The notes under the pieces were generated by a model. That model worked only from the letters and a program-made list of their open reading frames with translations, had not been told where the DNA came from and searched no databases. The position numbers were made by a program, and so were the translations under genes. A DNA stretch of 33,669 nucleotides from an uncultured bacterium. GTDB taxonomy: Bacteria; Actinomycetota; Actinomycetes; S36-B12. Of the stretch, positions 16,863 through 25,597 are shown in pieces. Location: the NCBI GenBank assembly GCA_903850745.1, contig CAINMH010000116.1, positions 1 through 33,669 on the forward strand, read 5' to 3'. Numbering within the stretch: position 1 is the stretch's first letter; the number at the start of each line of letters is the position of its first letter.

Positions 16863-17103
16863 CGGCGTACCCCCCAACGACTACTGACCCACGAGAAGCC
16901 TGCGCTTCGGTAATTGCATTGGAGCGAGATGCTCGGATGAATTTGAGAACGGCCCGGTGGTATCCGCACCGAACCGTGGCCAGATTACGCTCGCGAACGC
17001 GGGGTACCAGATCTCGACAAGAAACGCAGTCCATCGGATCATTCTCCTCCGTCGATCGACCCCCGACGTTGCGATCTCCACGCAATTCGCGAAACCATAT
17101 CAG

Positions 17104-17127
17104 ATTAGGTGTATCGATACACCTAAT
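17104..17127. promoter_or_regulatory. Operator 1 of the second LacI regulator
   Basis: A perfect 24-bp palindrome centred on CG (left arm ATTAGGTGTATC). It lies between the divergent SDR and LacI genes. The core TAGGTG-n3-CG-n3-CACCTA recurs upstream of the transporter operon (25598-25621). The length, symmetry and central CG are typical of LacI-family sites. Confidence 0.85.
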
Positions 17128-17128
17128 T

Positions 17129-17150
17129 TTGGGTAGAACGATGCACCCAA
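17129..17150. promoter_or_regulatory. Operator 2 of the second LacI regulator, degenerate copy
   Basis: The arms TTGGGTA and TGCACCCAA flank GAACGA. Aligned on the central CG, it matches operator 1 at most positions of the right arm, and its centre is 24 bp away. Tandem sites permit cooperative control of both divergent transcripts. The rest of the gap 16863-17229 shows no gene. Confidence 0.6.
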
Positions 17151-17229
17151 GCCCAGATCTCGGCGAATATGGCCTAGGGTGGGAGTATTCCAACTGCGAA
17201 TTGAGCGTGAGTAAGGGAGGAGTGGGCGC

Positions 17230-18270
17230 GTGACCAAGCGTCGAAGCCCAACGATGCGCGATGTCGCACTCATGGCAGGGGTGTCCCTCTCTACTGTCTC
17301 GAATTACGCAAACGGCCGCTGGCAGCGCCTCTCGCCCGAGACCCGCGACAGCATCGACACAGCTATTGAGTCTCTCGGGTATCGGGTGAACAGTGCCGCA
17401 CGCTCCTTGCGTTCGACACGAACGCGGACAATCGGACTCCTTGCACTGGACGACAGCCTTCGGTTTCTCGCAGACCCACTGACCGGTCTTTACCTCGCAG
17501 GTATCGGAGATGCCGCACGCGAGAGCGGCTACAGCGTTCTCGTTCAAGCGTCCCGCATGAAGTCCCGGGTCGACGACCTCATGACGCCCATCGACGAACA
17601 CCGCATAGACGCTGCATGCGTTTTACTCTCCGGCGCGAGAGCGGGGCGTCGTCGGATCCTTCAACGGCTCGACGCGAGTTCGGTCCCCTACGCGGTTCTC
17701 GACGAGACCGACACCCTTGACGTTGCCCCTCGGGCTATCTCCGTCCGTGCAGATCAGGCCGGTGGCACAACTGCACTTGTCGAGCATCTGATCTCAAACG
17801 GGCATCGCCGAATTGCCTTTATCGCGGCCCGCACTCCCTGGGCGGTTCTGGAACAGCGTTTCGACGGCTTCAAGACAGTACTGCGCCGGCACAAGATCCT
17901 GGTTGACCCAGATCTGTGTCTCTTCGAAGGCGACTGGACCCCGACAAGCGCCGTGCCGATGGTTCGAAAACTACTTGCGCTCAAGTCTCGCCCCACGGCA
18001 GTTGTGTGCGGAAGCGACCTTTTGGCGATAGGCGCCATGCGAGCGGCAACGGACATTGGATTCTCGGTCCCAAGCGACCTCGCGGTGGCTGGCTTCGACG
18101 ACTTCGACATCTCCGAGCAGGTCTCCCCCTCATTGACCACAGTCCGAGTCCCCGCATGGGAAATGGGGAGAACTGCCGCCGAACTTCTCATCGCCCGCCT
18201 CGAAGATGCTGGCAAGCCAAGTGCATCCCTCTGCCTGAACACGACACTGGTCATACGAGAATCGGCCTGA
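17230..18270 (+). CDS. LacI-family transcriptional regulator (second)
   Basis: 346 residues. The N-terminal helix-turn-helix spans about 8-52 (MRDVALMAGVSLSTVSNYANGR), followed by the hinge AARSLRSTRTRTIGL and a type I periplasmic-binding-like domain (LTGLYLAGIGDAARESGYSVLV, HLISNGHRRIAFI, VVCGSDLLAIGAMRAA, VAGFDDFDISEQVSPSLTTV). GTG start with GGGAGGAG 8-9 nt upstream. It is the only plus-strand gene between 802 and 26843. Its operators lie immediately upstream and also in front of the sugar-transport operon, so it probably represses its own gene, the SDR-dehydrogenase-hydrolase block and the transporter until its sugar ligand is present. Confidence 0.93.
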   Translation: MTKRRSPTMRDVALMAGVSLSTVSNYANGRWQRLSPETRDSIDTAIESLGYRVNSAARSLRSTRTRTIGLLALDDSLRFLADPLTGLYLAGIGDAARESGYSVLVQASRMKSRVDDLMTPIDEHRIDAACVLLSGARAGRRRILQRLDASSVPYAVLDETDTLDVAPRAISVRADQAGGTTALVEHLISNGHRRIAFIAARTPWAVLEQRFDGFKTVLRRHKILVDPDLCLFEGDWTPTSAVPMVRKLLALKSRPTAVVCGSDLLAIGAMRAATDIGFSVPSDLAVAGFDDFDISEQVSPSLTTVRVPAWEMGRTAAELLIARLEDAGKPSASLCLNTTLVIRESA

Positions 18271-18301
18271 CCGGCCTAGTCCATCAACTGAGATACCTCA
18301 A

Positions 18302-19621
18302 CTAGTGCACCTCATGGTGACGTATGGATTCGAGAGCATGGCGAACACCATTGATAGTGATTTCAAGATCAGTCTCGGTGTGAGCCGCGGACAGGAACAT
18401 GAGGCCTCTGCTCGTCAGCCTCACGCCCATAGACTGCAACGCCTCGATGAACGCCCAGAGCATGCCCGCATCATTGTTCGCCTTGAAACTCGTGGCGTCA
18501 TGCGCCGCATCAGGCGCTCCGAAACGCAACTGAAGCATCGGACCAGGACCCTCGCAAATCAGACTCGCACCGGACTCACGCGACATCGAGTTGATCGCAT
18601 CACGAAGGCTGCGGCCCTTCTCGTTGATCGCGGTATACGGATCCGTCTCGATAAGGTGCTGAACTGTTGCAAGCCCTGCAACCATCTGAAGCAAACCTGT
18701 GTTGTAGGTACCTGAGTGGTTTACTCCGCCACTGTTGACTAGTTCCATGAGGTCACGACGACCGCCCAACGCCGCGAGCGGATAGCCTGATGCGATTGCC
18801 TTGGCATAGACGGTCAGGTCACCATAGATTCCGACGCGGCCCTGCTCGCCGGTGAACCCGGTCCTAAATCCCGTAATGACTTCGTCGATCACGAGGATGA
18901 TTCCATTTCGAGTGCAGAGCTCTCTCACTGCCTCTAGGTAACCTGCAGCTGGCGCGATGACTCCGGTGTTGCACATCATCGGCTCCATGACAATCGCAGC
19001 GATAGTGCTGGCGTGCTGCGCAACTAGTGCCGTCAACACGCCGATGTCGTTCCACGGACACTGGATGATGTCTTCGGCCGAAGCGCTCGACTGGCCAGGA
19101 GTGAGCGAGAACGCCGAGTCGTCACCTTCCCGTGGCATCACGAACAAGGGGTCGAGCCAACCGTGATAGTGCCCAGCAAATCTCACCACACGTTGACGGC
19201 CCGTTGCTGCTCTCGCAATTCGTATCGCGAGAAGATCCATCTCTGATCCCGAAAGCCCGAACCGGACCTGATCGATCCAGTCGAATCTTTCGACGAGGAT
19301 CCCGGCCAGCGCCCCCTCTTCTTGCGTCTGACCCGCGAATAACTGACCACGCTTCGCGGCCGTTTCGATAGCACTTGTAACGGCATCTGGGGCGTGGCCA
19401 AGAATATGCGGCCCCATGCCCATGGCGTAGTCGACGTACTCATTTCCGTCTACATCCCAGATACGTGAACCCGATCCGCGCACGAACGTTAATGGCACAG
19501 GTGAAGAGGTGAGTCTCACATTCGAGTTGACGCCACCGGGAATCACCTTGAGCCGATCCCGATGCGCGGCCTCACTCTTCCCGTATTGGAGGTTTCTGTT
19601 GATGCTCGTATCCGAGGTCAT
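18302..19621 (-). CDS. Class III aminotransferase, glutamate-1-semialdehyde aminomutase-like
   Basis: 439 residues, fold type I PLP enzyme: YVDYAMGMGPHILGHAP near 62-78, AGHYHGW near 149-155, EP near 213, VIDEVITGFR with the PLP-pyridine Asp246, and the Schiff-base Lys274 (YAKAIASGYPLAALGG). It most resembles HemL-type enzymes, but it is the last gene of a sugar-uptake operon, not a heme locus. The usual GSEA(V)xxAxR segment reads GSEMDLLAIR. It would transaminate or isomerise an amino-sugar acid or aldehyde (inference). AGGAAG precedes the ATG. It is separated from the M81 gene by 104 nt without a clear hairpin, and it converges on the LacI gene. Confidence 0.85.
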   Translation of the reverse strand: MTSDTSINRNLQYGKSEAAHRDRLKVIPGGVNSNVRLTSSPVPLTFVRGSGSRIWDVDGNEYVDYAMGMGPHILGHAPDAVTSAIETAAKRGQLFAGQTQEEGALAGILVERFDWIDQVRFGLSGSEMDLLAIRIARAATGRQRVVRFAGHYHGWLDPLFVMPREGDDSAFSLTPGQSSASAEDIIQCPWNDIGVLTALVAQHASTIAAIVMEPMMCNTGVIAPAAGYLEAVRELCTRNGIILVIDEVITGFRTGFTGEQGRVGIYGDLTVYAKAIASGYPLAALGGRRDLMELVNSGGVNHSGTYNTGLLQMVAGLATVQHLIETDPYTAINEKGRSLRDAINSMSRESGASLICEGPGPMLQLRFGAPDAAHDATSFKANNDAGMLWAFIEALQSMGVRLTSRGLMFLSAAHTETDLEITINGVRHALESIRHHEVH

Positions 19622-19725
19622 GAATTCACAACTTCCTGCCGTCGAGAATGAATCAATTTGTTCGCCTACTCGATCGTCCTGCCCGCACCCGCGCTCGCTC
19701 CCCTCTCACGTGGTTCATCAACGCG

Positions 19726-21207
19726 TTACCTGCGTCCGGTTCCTCCTGGAAACACCCAATCAGCGCCATCAGCTCCGAAGGATTGAGTGCGCAGCATGTC
19801 TTCTGGAAAGGCCGCGGTCGGCCCAGGGGTATCGACATAGATCGTCTGATCTACGAGATCTCGGTAGGCGTCTTGCCAGGCGAGCGCTCCCTTCGCAGTC
19901 AGCACGTCAAAGGCCTCAGGATCTTGACCCAGGCTCGTCAACTGCTCGAGATGAAAAGGAGGGGTTGCAACTGTGGTTGCGATGAGCCGCAACCCCTCGC
20001 GAGCGAGCACCGCTGTTGGGCCCATCTCGAACACGCGGCCGCCCATCCAGTGGCCAGCTGCTTGGTACCTCCCGTCAGCCAATCGCTCAACGGTGAAGTC
20101 GACACTTGACTGCAACCCTTGGTGTTCACCTGACCCAGCGCCAGAGGGCACATGAACCATTCCCCCGACTCCCTCGTCTACGGCCGCGGCAACTAGTCGC
20201 GGACTGCAGATCGTCAGGATGCTGCGTCGGTCCCCCAGCGAAAGAAGGCCAGCAAGGAGTGCCGTTGACTCACCGCTCGACCCCCCGCCAATGTTGTCGC
20301 CCACGTCCACCAACATTGTTCGACCAGTGCATCCGCGCAACCGCTCGAATGCTGTCGCTAGCCCCACTGCCGGAATCCCAAACTCCTCGACATGGTCAGC
20401 GACGGTGGATTCGAGGAGTCTGACAAAGCTCCTAGCCTTGCTGTCATCGTCATCAAGCTGATTGACGATGATGCTCATGCCTGCTCTGCTGACATCGCTG
20501 TACGGGAATCCCGGCGTGATGAAGGCTCGAACTCCCGGAGGGGCTGCCGCAGCCGCGCGCATGAGTTCATTCATGGGGCCGTCTGCGGTTCCTTGGGATA
20601 GGGGGCTGGTCAGTATCGGCTTCTTGATGAAACGAATCCCCCGTCGCCGCCCCGTTTGAGCAAGGACGCGCACGAGTTGCCCAGCTTCGACGCCGCGCTC
20701 GAACATGTCTACATGCGGAAACGTGGTGTAAGCGACCGCTCCGTCAAGGGAGCCGAGCAGCCGTTCAGATGGATTTGCATGAAAATCCAAGACGGCCACG
20801 ATTGGCACGTCACCGACAACTTCCCGTGCCGCCTCGATGAGTTCCGCCTCGACATCCGGAACTCCCTCAGCCGCCATTGCGCCGTGGAGATTCACCACCA
20901 GCCCCTGAGTGGGCCCAAGACGCTGCAATTCGCACTCAAATCGCGAGATCAATGTTTCGGCAGCTTTTCGGGTAACCAAACCAGACGGCCACGCCGCCGC
21001 AGACAGCCCGAACCGTACTGAACTGCCCAATTCCTCCATGGCCCCGCCGATAACCGACTGCACACCCGCATGAGCCGCAGCCACATGTTCGCCCGCCACC
21101 AATTCAAACCGTTCAAAATCAGCGAGTGTCGTTTCGTTTGGGCCGTAGGTATTGGTTTCCTGCCAGACGCCGGCAATCGCGAATGAGCCGTCTAGTCGTG
21201 TGCTCAA
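19726..21207 (-). CDS. M81-family (MlrC-like) metallohydrolase, second copy
   Basis: 493 residues. Family landmarks are AGVWQETNTYGP (12-23), VNLHGAM with His108, LDFHANPS with Asp141 and His143, TFPHVDMFERG with His165, and the C-terminal DVGDNIGGGSSGES block. The metal-site set matches that of the first M81 protein, but the surrounding sequence differs widely, so it is a distant paralogue rather than a recent copy. The TTG start overlaps the stop of the enolase-family gene (TTGA); no ATG or GTG lies before the conserved N-terminus. The sugar-uptake operon context suggests hydrolysis of an amide or related bond in the imported compound. The substrate is unknown. Confidence 0.83.
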   Translation of the reverse strand: MSTRLDGSFAIAGVWQETNTYGPNETTLADFERFELVAGEHVAAAHAGVQSVIGGAMEELGSSVRFGLSAAAWPSGLVTRKAAETLISRFECELQRLGPTQGLVVNLHGAMAAEGVPDVEAELIEAAREVVGDVPIVAVLDFHANPSERLLGSLDGAVAYTTFPHVDMFERGVEAGQLVRVLAQTGRRRGIRFIKKPILTSPLSQGTADGPMNELMRAAAAAPPGVRAFITPGFPYSDVSRAGMSIIVNQLDDDDSKARSFVRLLESTVADHVEEFGIPAVGLATAFERLRGCTGRTMLVDVGDNIGGGSSGESTALLAGLLSLGDRRSILTICSPRLVAAAVDEGVGGMVHVPSGAGSGEHQGLQSSVDFTVERLADGRYQAAGHWMGGRVFEMGPTAVLAREGLRLIATTVATPPFHLEQLTSLGQDPEAFDVLTAKGALAWQDAYRDLVDQTIYVDTPGPTAAFPEDMLRTQSFGADGADWVFPGGTGRR

Positions 21208-22451
21208 CGCCGATCCAATCGGCGATAGGAAATGCCCTGACGCTCTGACAGGTCTGCCTTGATCTCGATGCCAAGTCCCGGTGCGTCACCTAGATGCAGG
21301 CGGCCGTCCCGAAGAACGCAGTCCCAGTCAACGAGGTCTGGGTAGGCATAATTGAAAAGCCCGCGGGCCAACTCCTGAATGTCATGGTTTGGGATCGCGC
21401 TCGCCATCGTTGCACCCGCGAGCAGGGTCACCGGACCGGTGCAGTCATGGTACGAGACGTTGAGTCCGCCTTCGGCCGCCATGCCGGCCAGCCGCATTCC
21501 GTGTGAGATCCCCCCAGCCCATGTCGGATCGATCATCACGATGTCGGCCACTTTCGCTTCAAGCAGCTCGGAGTACTCCTCGACCGACGCCAGGTACTCC
21601 GAGGCCAGAATCGGCAGGTCGGTATTGGCTCTGAGAGTTCGCAGCCCGTCGAGTGGATGCGCAAGCACGAGGTCCTCGATCCAGCGGACCTTGAAGACCG
21701 AACAGGCTTCCGCAACAGCGACGGCACCGGCTGGCGTCCAAAGCCCATGGCCATCGATCATGATGTCAATCTGGTCTCCAACAGCATCACGTATCTGGCG
21801 CAGGGGACGACACGCCTCCTCAAGCTGATCAGCAGTTGGCACCTCCCCGCCCACTCTCTTGGCCAGAGCATCGAAGGGCCAGAGCTTCATCGCCGAAAAG
21901 CCCAGGTCAACGAGCTCATGTGCCAGCGCGCCAGCGTCTGACATCCATGCCGCATAATCGTCACGCGGGTCAGTCAAATCGAAATTCCCATCGCCCGGTA
22001 CCCGTGCTGTCGACGTATAGCTCGGGCCGACACAACTGTTGTAGACCGTCACTGCGTCACTGCTGTCGTTGTTGAGGAATCGCCTCAAGGGCACTCCATC
22101 GGATCTTGCGGCGAGATCCCACAACGCCACATCCACAGCGGAGAGTGCTCGGTACTCTGCTCCCATTCCGACGAGTCTGCGCAGCGCCGACAGGGATTCC
22201 GCGAAGAAGCTGCCCAGATCCGACAGGGTTCGACCGAGGAGTCTGGGCGCGAACAATGCCTCGATGCTGGCCCAGCATGCTTCAGGTACATAGTGGGTTT
22301 CACCAGTGCCGCTGAGTCCGCGGCTGTCGGTGATTCGTATCAGCAAGAGGCCGGGCAGGGACGAGCCAGCACCGAGTGCCCAGCCCTCGATCGACTCGAT
22401 CGTCGCGTCAGACGAGCCGAAACTTCCTGAGGTGAGAGCGACGGCGGTCAT
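21204..22451 (-). CDS. Enolase-superfamily sugar-acid dehydratase
   Basis: 415 residues. The N-terminal capping domain precedes a barrel with KLWPFD (Lys189), MIDGHG (Asp233, His235), WIED (Glu259), SEYL (Glu285) and SYHDCTGP (His335). The D-x-H pair in place of K-x-K plus the C-terminal histidine resemble the galactonate/gluconate/mannonate dehydratase side of the superfamily, so a 2-keto-3-deoxy acid is the expected product. The start overlaps the permease stop (ATGA) and the stop overlaps the second M81 gene. It differs clearly from the enolase-family protein at 3790-4965, so the two should act on different acids or in opposite stereochemistry. The substrate is inferred only to class level. 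Confidence 0.83.
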   Translation of the reverse strand: MTAVALTSGSFGSSDATIESIEGWALGAGSSLPGLLLIRITDSRGLSGTGETHYVPEACWASIEALFAPRLLGRTLSDLGSFFAESLSALRRLVGMGAEYRALSAVDVALWDLAARSDGVPLRRFLNNDSSDAVTVYNSCVGPSYTSTARVPGDGNFDLTDPRDDYAAWMSDAGALAHELVDLGFSAMKLWPFDALAKRVGGEVPTADQLEEACRPLRQIRDAVGDQIDIMIDGHGLWTPAGAVAVAEACSVFKVRWIEDLVLAHPLDGLRTLRANTDLPILASEYLASVEEYSELLEAKVADIVMIDPTWAGGISHGMRLAGMAAEGGLNVSYHDCTGPVTLLAGATMASAIPNHDIQELARGLFNYAYPDLVDWDCVLRDGRLHLGDAPGLGIEIKADLSERQGISYRRLDRR

Positions 22452-23524
22452 TGCGTACCTCCCACTTTGTCCACGGATGCCTTGAACATGCGCTCCTTAC
22501 GGAAGCGGTCAATCACCACCGCAATGATGAGGACGAGGCCAACAAAGAAGTTCTGCATGCTTCCCGAGATTCTGAGAAGCACCAGACCGACCGTGATGAG
22601 GGACAAGAGCATTGAACCGGCGACAACGCCAGGGATAGTGCCAATTGCACCGTAGATACTCACTCCCCCGATGATGACTGCCGCGATGACTTTCAGCTCC
22701 ATGCCAATGCCGAACGAGGGGCTGCCCGATCCCAAGCTTGCCGCTTGCAGCAGCCCAGCGAGAGCACTGAACATGCCGGTCATTGCATAAACGCTCATGG
22801 CCGTACGGCGAGCATTGATTCCAACTTTGATGGCGGCTTCTCTGTTTCCACCGATGGCACGGATGCGCGTGCCCCAATCGGTGTATTCCAGGACCACATG
22901 CACCATGACCGCAATGACGATCGCATAGACAAACACGCCGGGGATGGGGCCGAGGCTGATGTTTCCGATCTGGCTGAAGTTGTCAGGTAGCGGGCCAATC
23001 GACACTCCACCACTGAGGGTGATGACAATGGCACCCACTCCAAATAATGTGCCGAGAGTGGCGATAATCGGGGAGATCATGAGCCAGCTGGTGAGCAGAC
23101 CGTTCACGAATCCGATAGCCAAACCAACAACGAGTGCACCGCCGAAAGCCAACGCAATTGATTCGGTAGCCGTCACGAGATACGCAGATGTCATCGCACC
23201 CGCAAGGAACGATGCGCCGACGGACAGGTCGAGACCTCCCGCAATCATGACGAGAGCCTCAAAGCAGGCAACAATGATGACGAAACTGGATGCTCGCAGA
23301 ATGTTGGACCATGTGTCGGGAGCAAGAAATAGAGGCGTCTTCAGAGAACCGAGCGCCACGATGAGAATCATCACGGTCAACACCGGCAAGGCGAGGCTCG
23401 ATGTCACCCTCGCTCGCCATGAAAGCGACGTCGCTGCTCGAGCAATGTGATTCGTTTGCGTGTCGGATACGGCCAAGCCGGATGGCGATCCTAGCTCGTC
23501 ACTCGCCTCTGTTTCGCGCCTCAC
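22448..23524 (-). CDS. Sugar ABC transporter permease (RbsC/CUT2 type)
   Basis: 358 residues, strongly hydrophobic, with about 8-10 membrane segments beginning near residue 45. CUT2 signatures are AGGLDLSVGASF near 93-104, IATLGTLFGVGAIV, GGNREAAIKVGIN near 225-237 and GGVSIYGAIGTIPGVVAGS near 287-305. It forms the homodimeric channel for the binding protein and ATPase encoded just upstream. A hydrophilic N-terminal tail of about 40 residues precedes the first segment. The GTG start overlaps the ATPase stop (GTGA), and its stop overlaps the enolase-family gene, so transport and catabolism are co-translated. Confidence 0.93.
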   Translation of the reverse strand: MRRETEASDELGSPSGLAVSDTQTNHIARAATSLSWRARVTSSLALPVLTVMILIVALGSLKTPLFLAPDTWSNILRASSFVIIVACFEALVMIAGGLDLSVGASFLAGAMTSAYLVTATESIALAFGGALVVGLAIGFVNGLLTSWLMISPIIATLGTLFGVGAIVITLSGGVSIGPLPDNFSQIGNISLGPIPGVFVYAIVIAVMVHVVLEYTDWGTRIRAIGGNREAAIKVGINARRTAMSVYAMTGMFSALAGLLQAASLGSGSPSFGIGMELKVIAAVIIGGVSIYGAIGTIPGVVAGSMLLSLITVGLVLLRISGSMQNFFVGLVLIIAVVIDRFRKERMFKASVDKVGGTQ

Positions 23525-24366
23525 GATGCACCTCCATCATTGTCATCCGACTTGAGACCGGTGATGAGTGAAATGACTTCCTCCCGGGTTGTGTCCTTGA
23601 TGCTTCGGACTCCCTGCACTGCGCCCAGGCGCATAACCTGAACGCGATCCGCGTTGTGAAACACGAATTCCAGGTCATGGCTGACGACGATGATCGCCTT
23701 ACCTCGTGCGCGCAGCTGCTGAAGGATGTTTGCCACCTGCGCTGTCTCGCGCACTCCAAGTGCTGCGGTGGGCTCATCCAGTAGGAGTATCGGGTTGTTC
23801 GCCAAGACGGCCCTTGCTATTGCCACGCTCTGACGCTGTCCTCCCGACAGCTCTCCGATCGGGATGCGCACCGACGGGAGTCTCACGCCAAGGTCGCGGA
23901 GCGTGTCGGCAGCACCGTCCCACATTGCGGACTTCTGCTGCAGGATGCCCCACCGCAGGAGTGGCTGTCCGAGGTACATGTTCGTCGCAACGTCGAGCGT
24001 TTCAACGAGGGCTAGGTCTTGGAAGACGGTCGACAATCCGAGCCGTCCCATCAACCGAGGATCCGCTCGCGCAATATCGCGACCATCGACGGAGATCTGT
24101 CCCCTATCGAGCCGGTATACGCCCGACATGGACTTCACAAGGGTTGACTTGCCCGCGCCGTTGTCTCCGACGACCGCGAGAATCTCCCCCGGGTAAGCGT
24201 CGAGGCTGACATCCGCCAGAGCAGTCACGTGGCCGAACAACTTCCAGGCACCCGTGACCCGAAGAGCGGGCGTTCTAGGATTCGCCAATTCCTCTGACCT
24301 CTCATCCACAAGTGTCACTTCAAGTGCTCCGCTCGAATCTGCTGCCCATTTTGCTTCCTCGGCCAC
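23521..24366 (-). CDS. Sugar ABC transporter ATPase, single nucleotide-binding domain
   Basis: 281 residues. Walker A GDNGAGKST at 67-75, Q-loop VFQDLAL near 114, signature LSGGQRQ at 173-179, Walker B ILLLDEP near 193-199 and the switch histidine in VSHD. CUT2 ATPases such as RbsA usually carry two fused domains (about 500 residues). This one has a single domain, as in FrcA-type systems, plus an unusual hydrophilic N-terminus of about 35 residues. GTG 24366 was chosen because GGGAG lies 8 nt upstream; longer starts would fall inside the hairpin at 24407-24460. Confidence 0.92.
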   Translation of the reverse strand: MAEEAKWAADSSGALEVTLVDERSEELANPRTPALRVTGAWKLFGHVTALADVSLDAYPGEILAVVGDNGAGKSTLVKSMSGVYRLDRGQISVDGRDIARADPRLMGRLGLSTVFQDLALVETLDVATNMYLGQPLLRWGILQQKSAMWDGAADTLRDLGVRLPSVRIPIGELSGGQRQSVAIARAVLANNPILLLDEPTAALGVRETAQVANILQQLRARGKAIIVVSHDLEFVFHNADRVQVMRLGAVQGVRSIKDTTREEVISLITGLKSDDNDGGAS

Positions 24367-24406
24367 AACGTTCACTCCCGATCTAGGCCTTGCTGACTTC
24401 CCGCTC

Positions 24407-24460
24407 CGCTGGTGCGGCCCGAACCACGGCAAACATTGCCGTAGTCGGGCCGCACCAGCG
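24407..24460 (-). promoter_or_regulatory. Long hairpin between the binding-protein and ATPase genes
   Basis: A perfect 16-bp outer stem (CGCTGGTGCGGCCCGA with its complement) encloses a second 7-bp stem, ACGGCAA/TTGCCGT. It begins about 10 nt beyond the binding-protein stop. There is no U-tract, so it is better read as a partial terminator or mRNA 3'-stabiliser. Such structures are known to give the binding protein higher expression than the membrane components. Confidence 0.7.
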
Positions 24461-24470
24461 CTGTGAATGA

Positions 24471-25511
24471 CTAGTTAAGCGTGGGGTACGCGGACTCAGG
24501 GCATCCAGCGAAGGGAAGATCCGCCTTCGATACCGGGACCACGCCCACCGGCCACGACTGCTGAGTCGGTCCTTCACCGTTCAACTTCTTCAGGCCCAGT
24601 TCGGCCGCGAAAGGCGTGGCATAGAAGAAGCACTGTGCGATTGTCGATGAGACCCAGCCATCTTCCACTGCTGCCAACGTCTCCGGCGTCGAGTCAACGC
24701 CGAGCACGAAGATCTCACCCGGCTTCTTGCCGGCCTGCTCCAGCGACTTCGGAACTGCTGACAGGCCCGCTCCTTCAACGAACCAGAATGCATTCGCCTC
24801 CGGGTATGCGGTCACTGCGCTTGCGATCTTCGTAGCAGCCTCGGCCGCATCAGCGTTCGTGTATTCGACGGACACAACCTCCATGCCCGGGAAGTTCGCA
24901 GCGGCGTAGTCCTTGAACGCATTGATCTGAGCGACCTGATTGGGCACTGATTCGTTTGTTGCAAAGACGATGATCTTCGCATCGGGACTGAGCTGATCTG
25001 CGATTGCCTGTGCTGCAGATTCTCCGAAGGTGGCGTTATCTGTACCAATTGAGTAGTCGGACACCTCGTCAACACAACCACCAGTGGTGATCATCACGAT
25101 GCCCTTGGCCTGCGCTTCCTTGATCGTGGCGTCGTATGTCGCCGGGTCGAGATTGCAGTAGATGATGACCTTTGCATCCGAAGCGATCGCCTGCTTGATC
25201 AAGGTGATCTGCTCCGGAACGTCCACCTTTGCGCTTCCAGCGGTGTTGGCTTCGTAGCCAATAGCGCCCGCGGACTCCTCGAACAAGGCCTGAGCCTGGT
25301 TGTAGAGGTCATAGGACTGAAGAACGTTGATGTACCAGAATGGCGGCAGAGACTCCGCCGGCGCCGCCGACTCCGCTGCGGGAGCCGAGGCAGCCGCAGG
25401 AGCACTCGCGGATGCAGCCTCTGAGGAGGTGCTTCCCGAGCAAGCTGAAGCGGTCATGGCGACTCCTGCCGCCACGGTCAAGACTGCGAACTTCCGCAGT
25501 GAATTCTTCAT
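24471..25511 (-). CDS. Sugar-binding lipoprotein of the ABC transporter
   Basis: 346 residues. A lipoprotein signal ends in the lipobox ASAC with Cys24, followed by an Ala/Pro/Ser-rich linker (about 25-55) that tethers the protein to the membrane surface. The body is a type I periplasmic-binding fold of the RbsB class (LIKQAIASDAKVIIYCNLDPATYDATIKEAQAKGI, then ITTGGCVDEVSDYSIGTDN and FVLGVDSTPETLAAVEDG). It captures the substrate for the permease and ATPase. GGAGG stands 6 nt before the ATG. It is the first gene of the transport operon, and the operator at 25598-25621 covers its promoter. Ligand class is a sugar or sugar derivative; the exact ligand cannot be read. Confidence 0.93.
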   Translation of the reverse strand: MKNSLRKFAVLTVAAGVAMTASACSGSTSSEAASASAPAAASAPAAESAAPAESLPPFWYINVLQSYDLYNQAQALFEESAGAIGYEANTAGSAKVDVPEQITLIKQAIASDAKVIIYCNLDPATYDATIKEAQAKGIVMITTGGCVDEVSDYSIGTDNATFGESAAQAIADQLSPDAKIIVFATNESVPNQVAQINAFKDYAAANFPGMEVVSVEYTNADAAEAATKIASAVTAYPEANAFWFVEGAGLSAVPKSLEQAGKKPGEIFVLGVDSTPETLAAVEDGWVSSTIAQCFFYATPFAAELGLKKLNGEGPTQQSWPVGVVPVSKADLPFAGCPESAYPTLN

Positions 25512-25597
25512 GAAACCTCCAAATTGGAGACTGGATCATCACTCACCAGTCAGAATCGTGAACCCAACAACCGAGGAAGGCCACGGTGACCGCTCGG

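Noticed and set aside
16852-17601. Minus-strand frame of 249 codons across the LacI2/SDR intergenic region
   Set aside because: It overlaps the operators and the start of the second LacI gene and has no recognisable domain.
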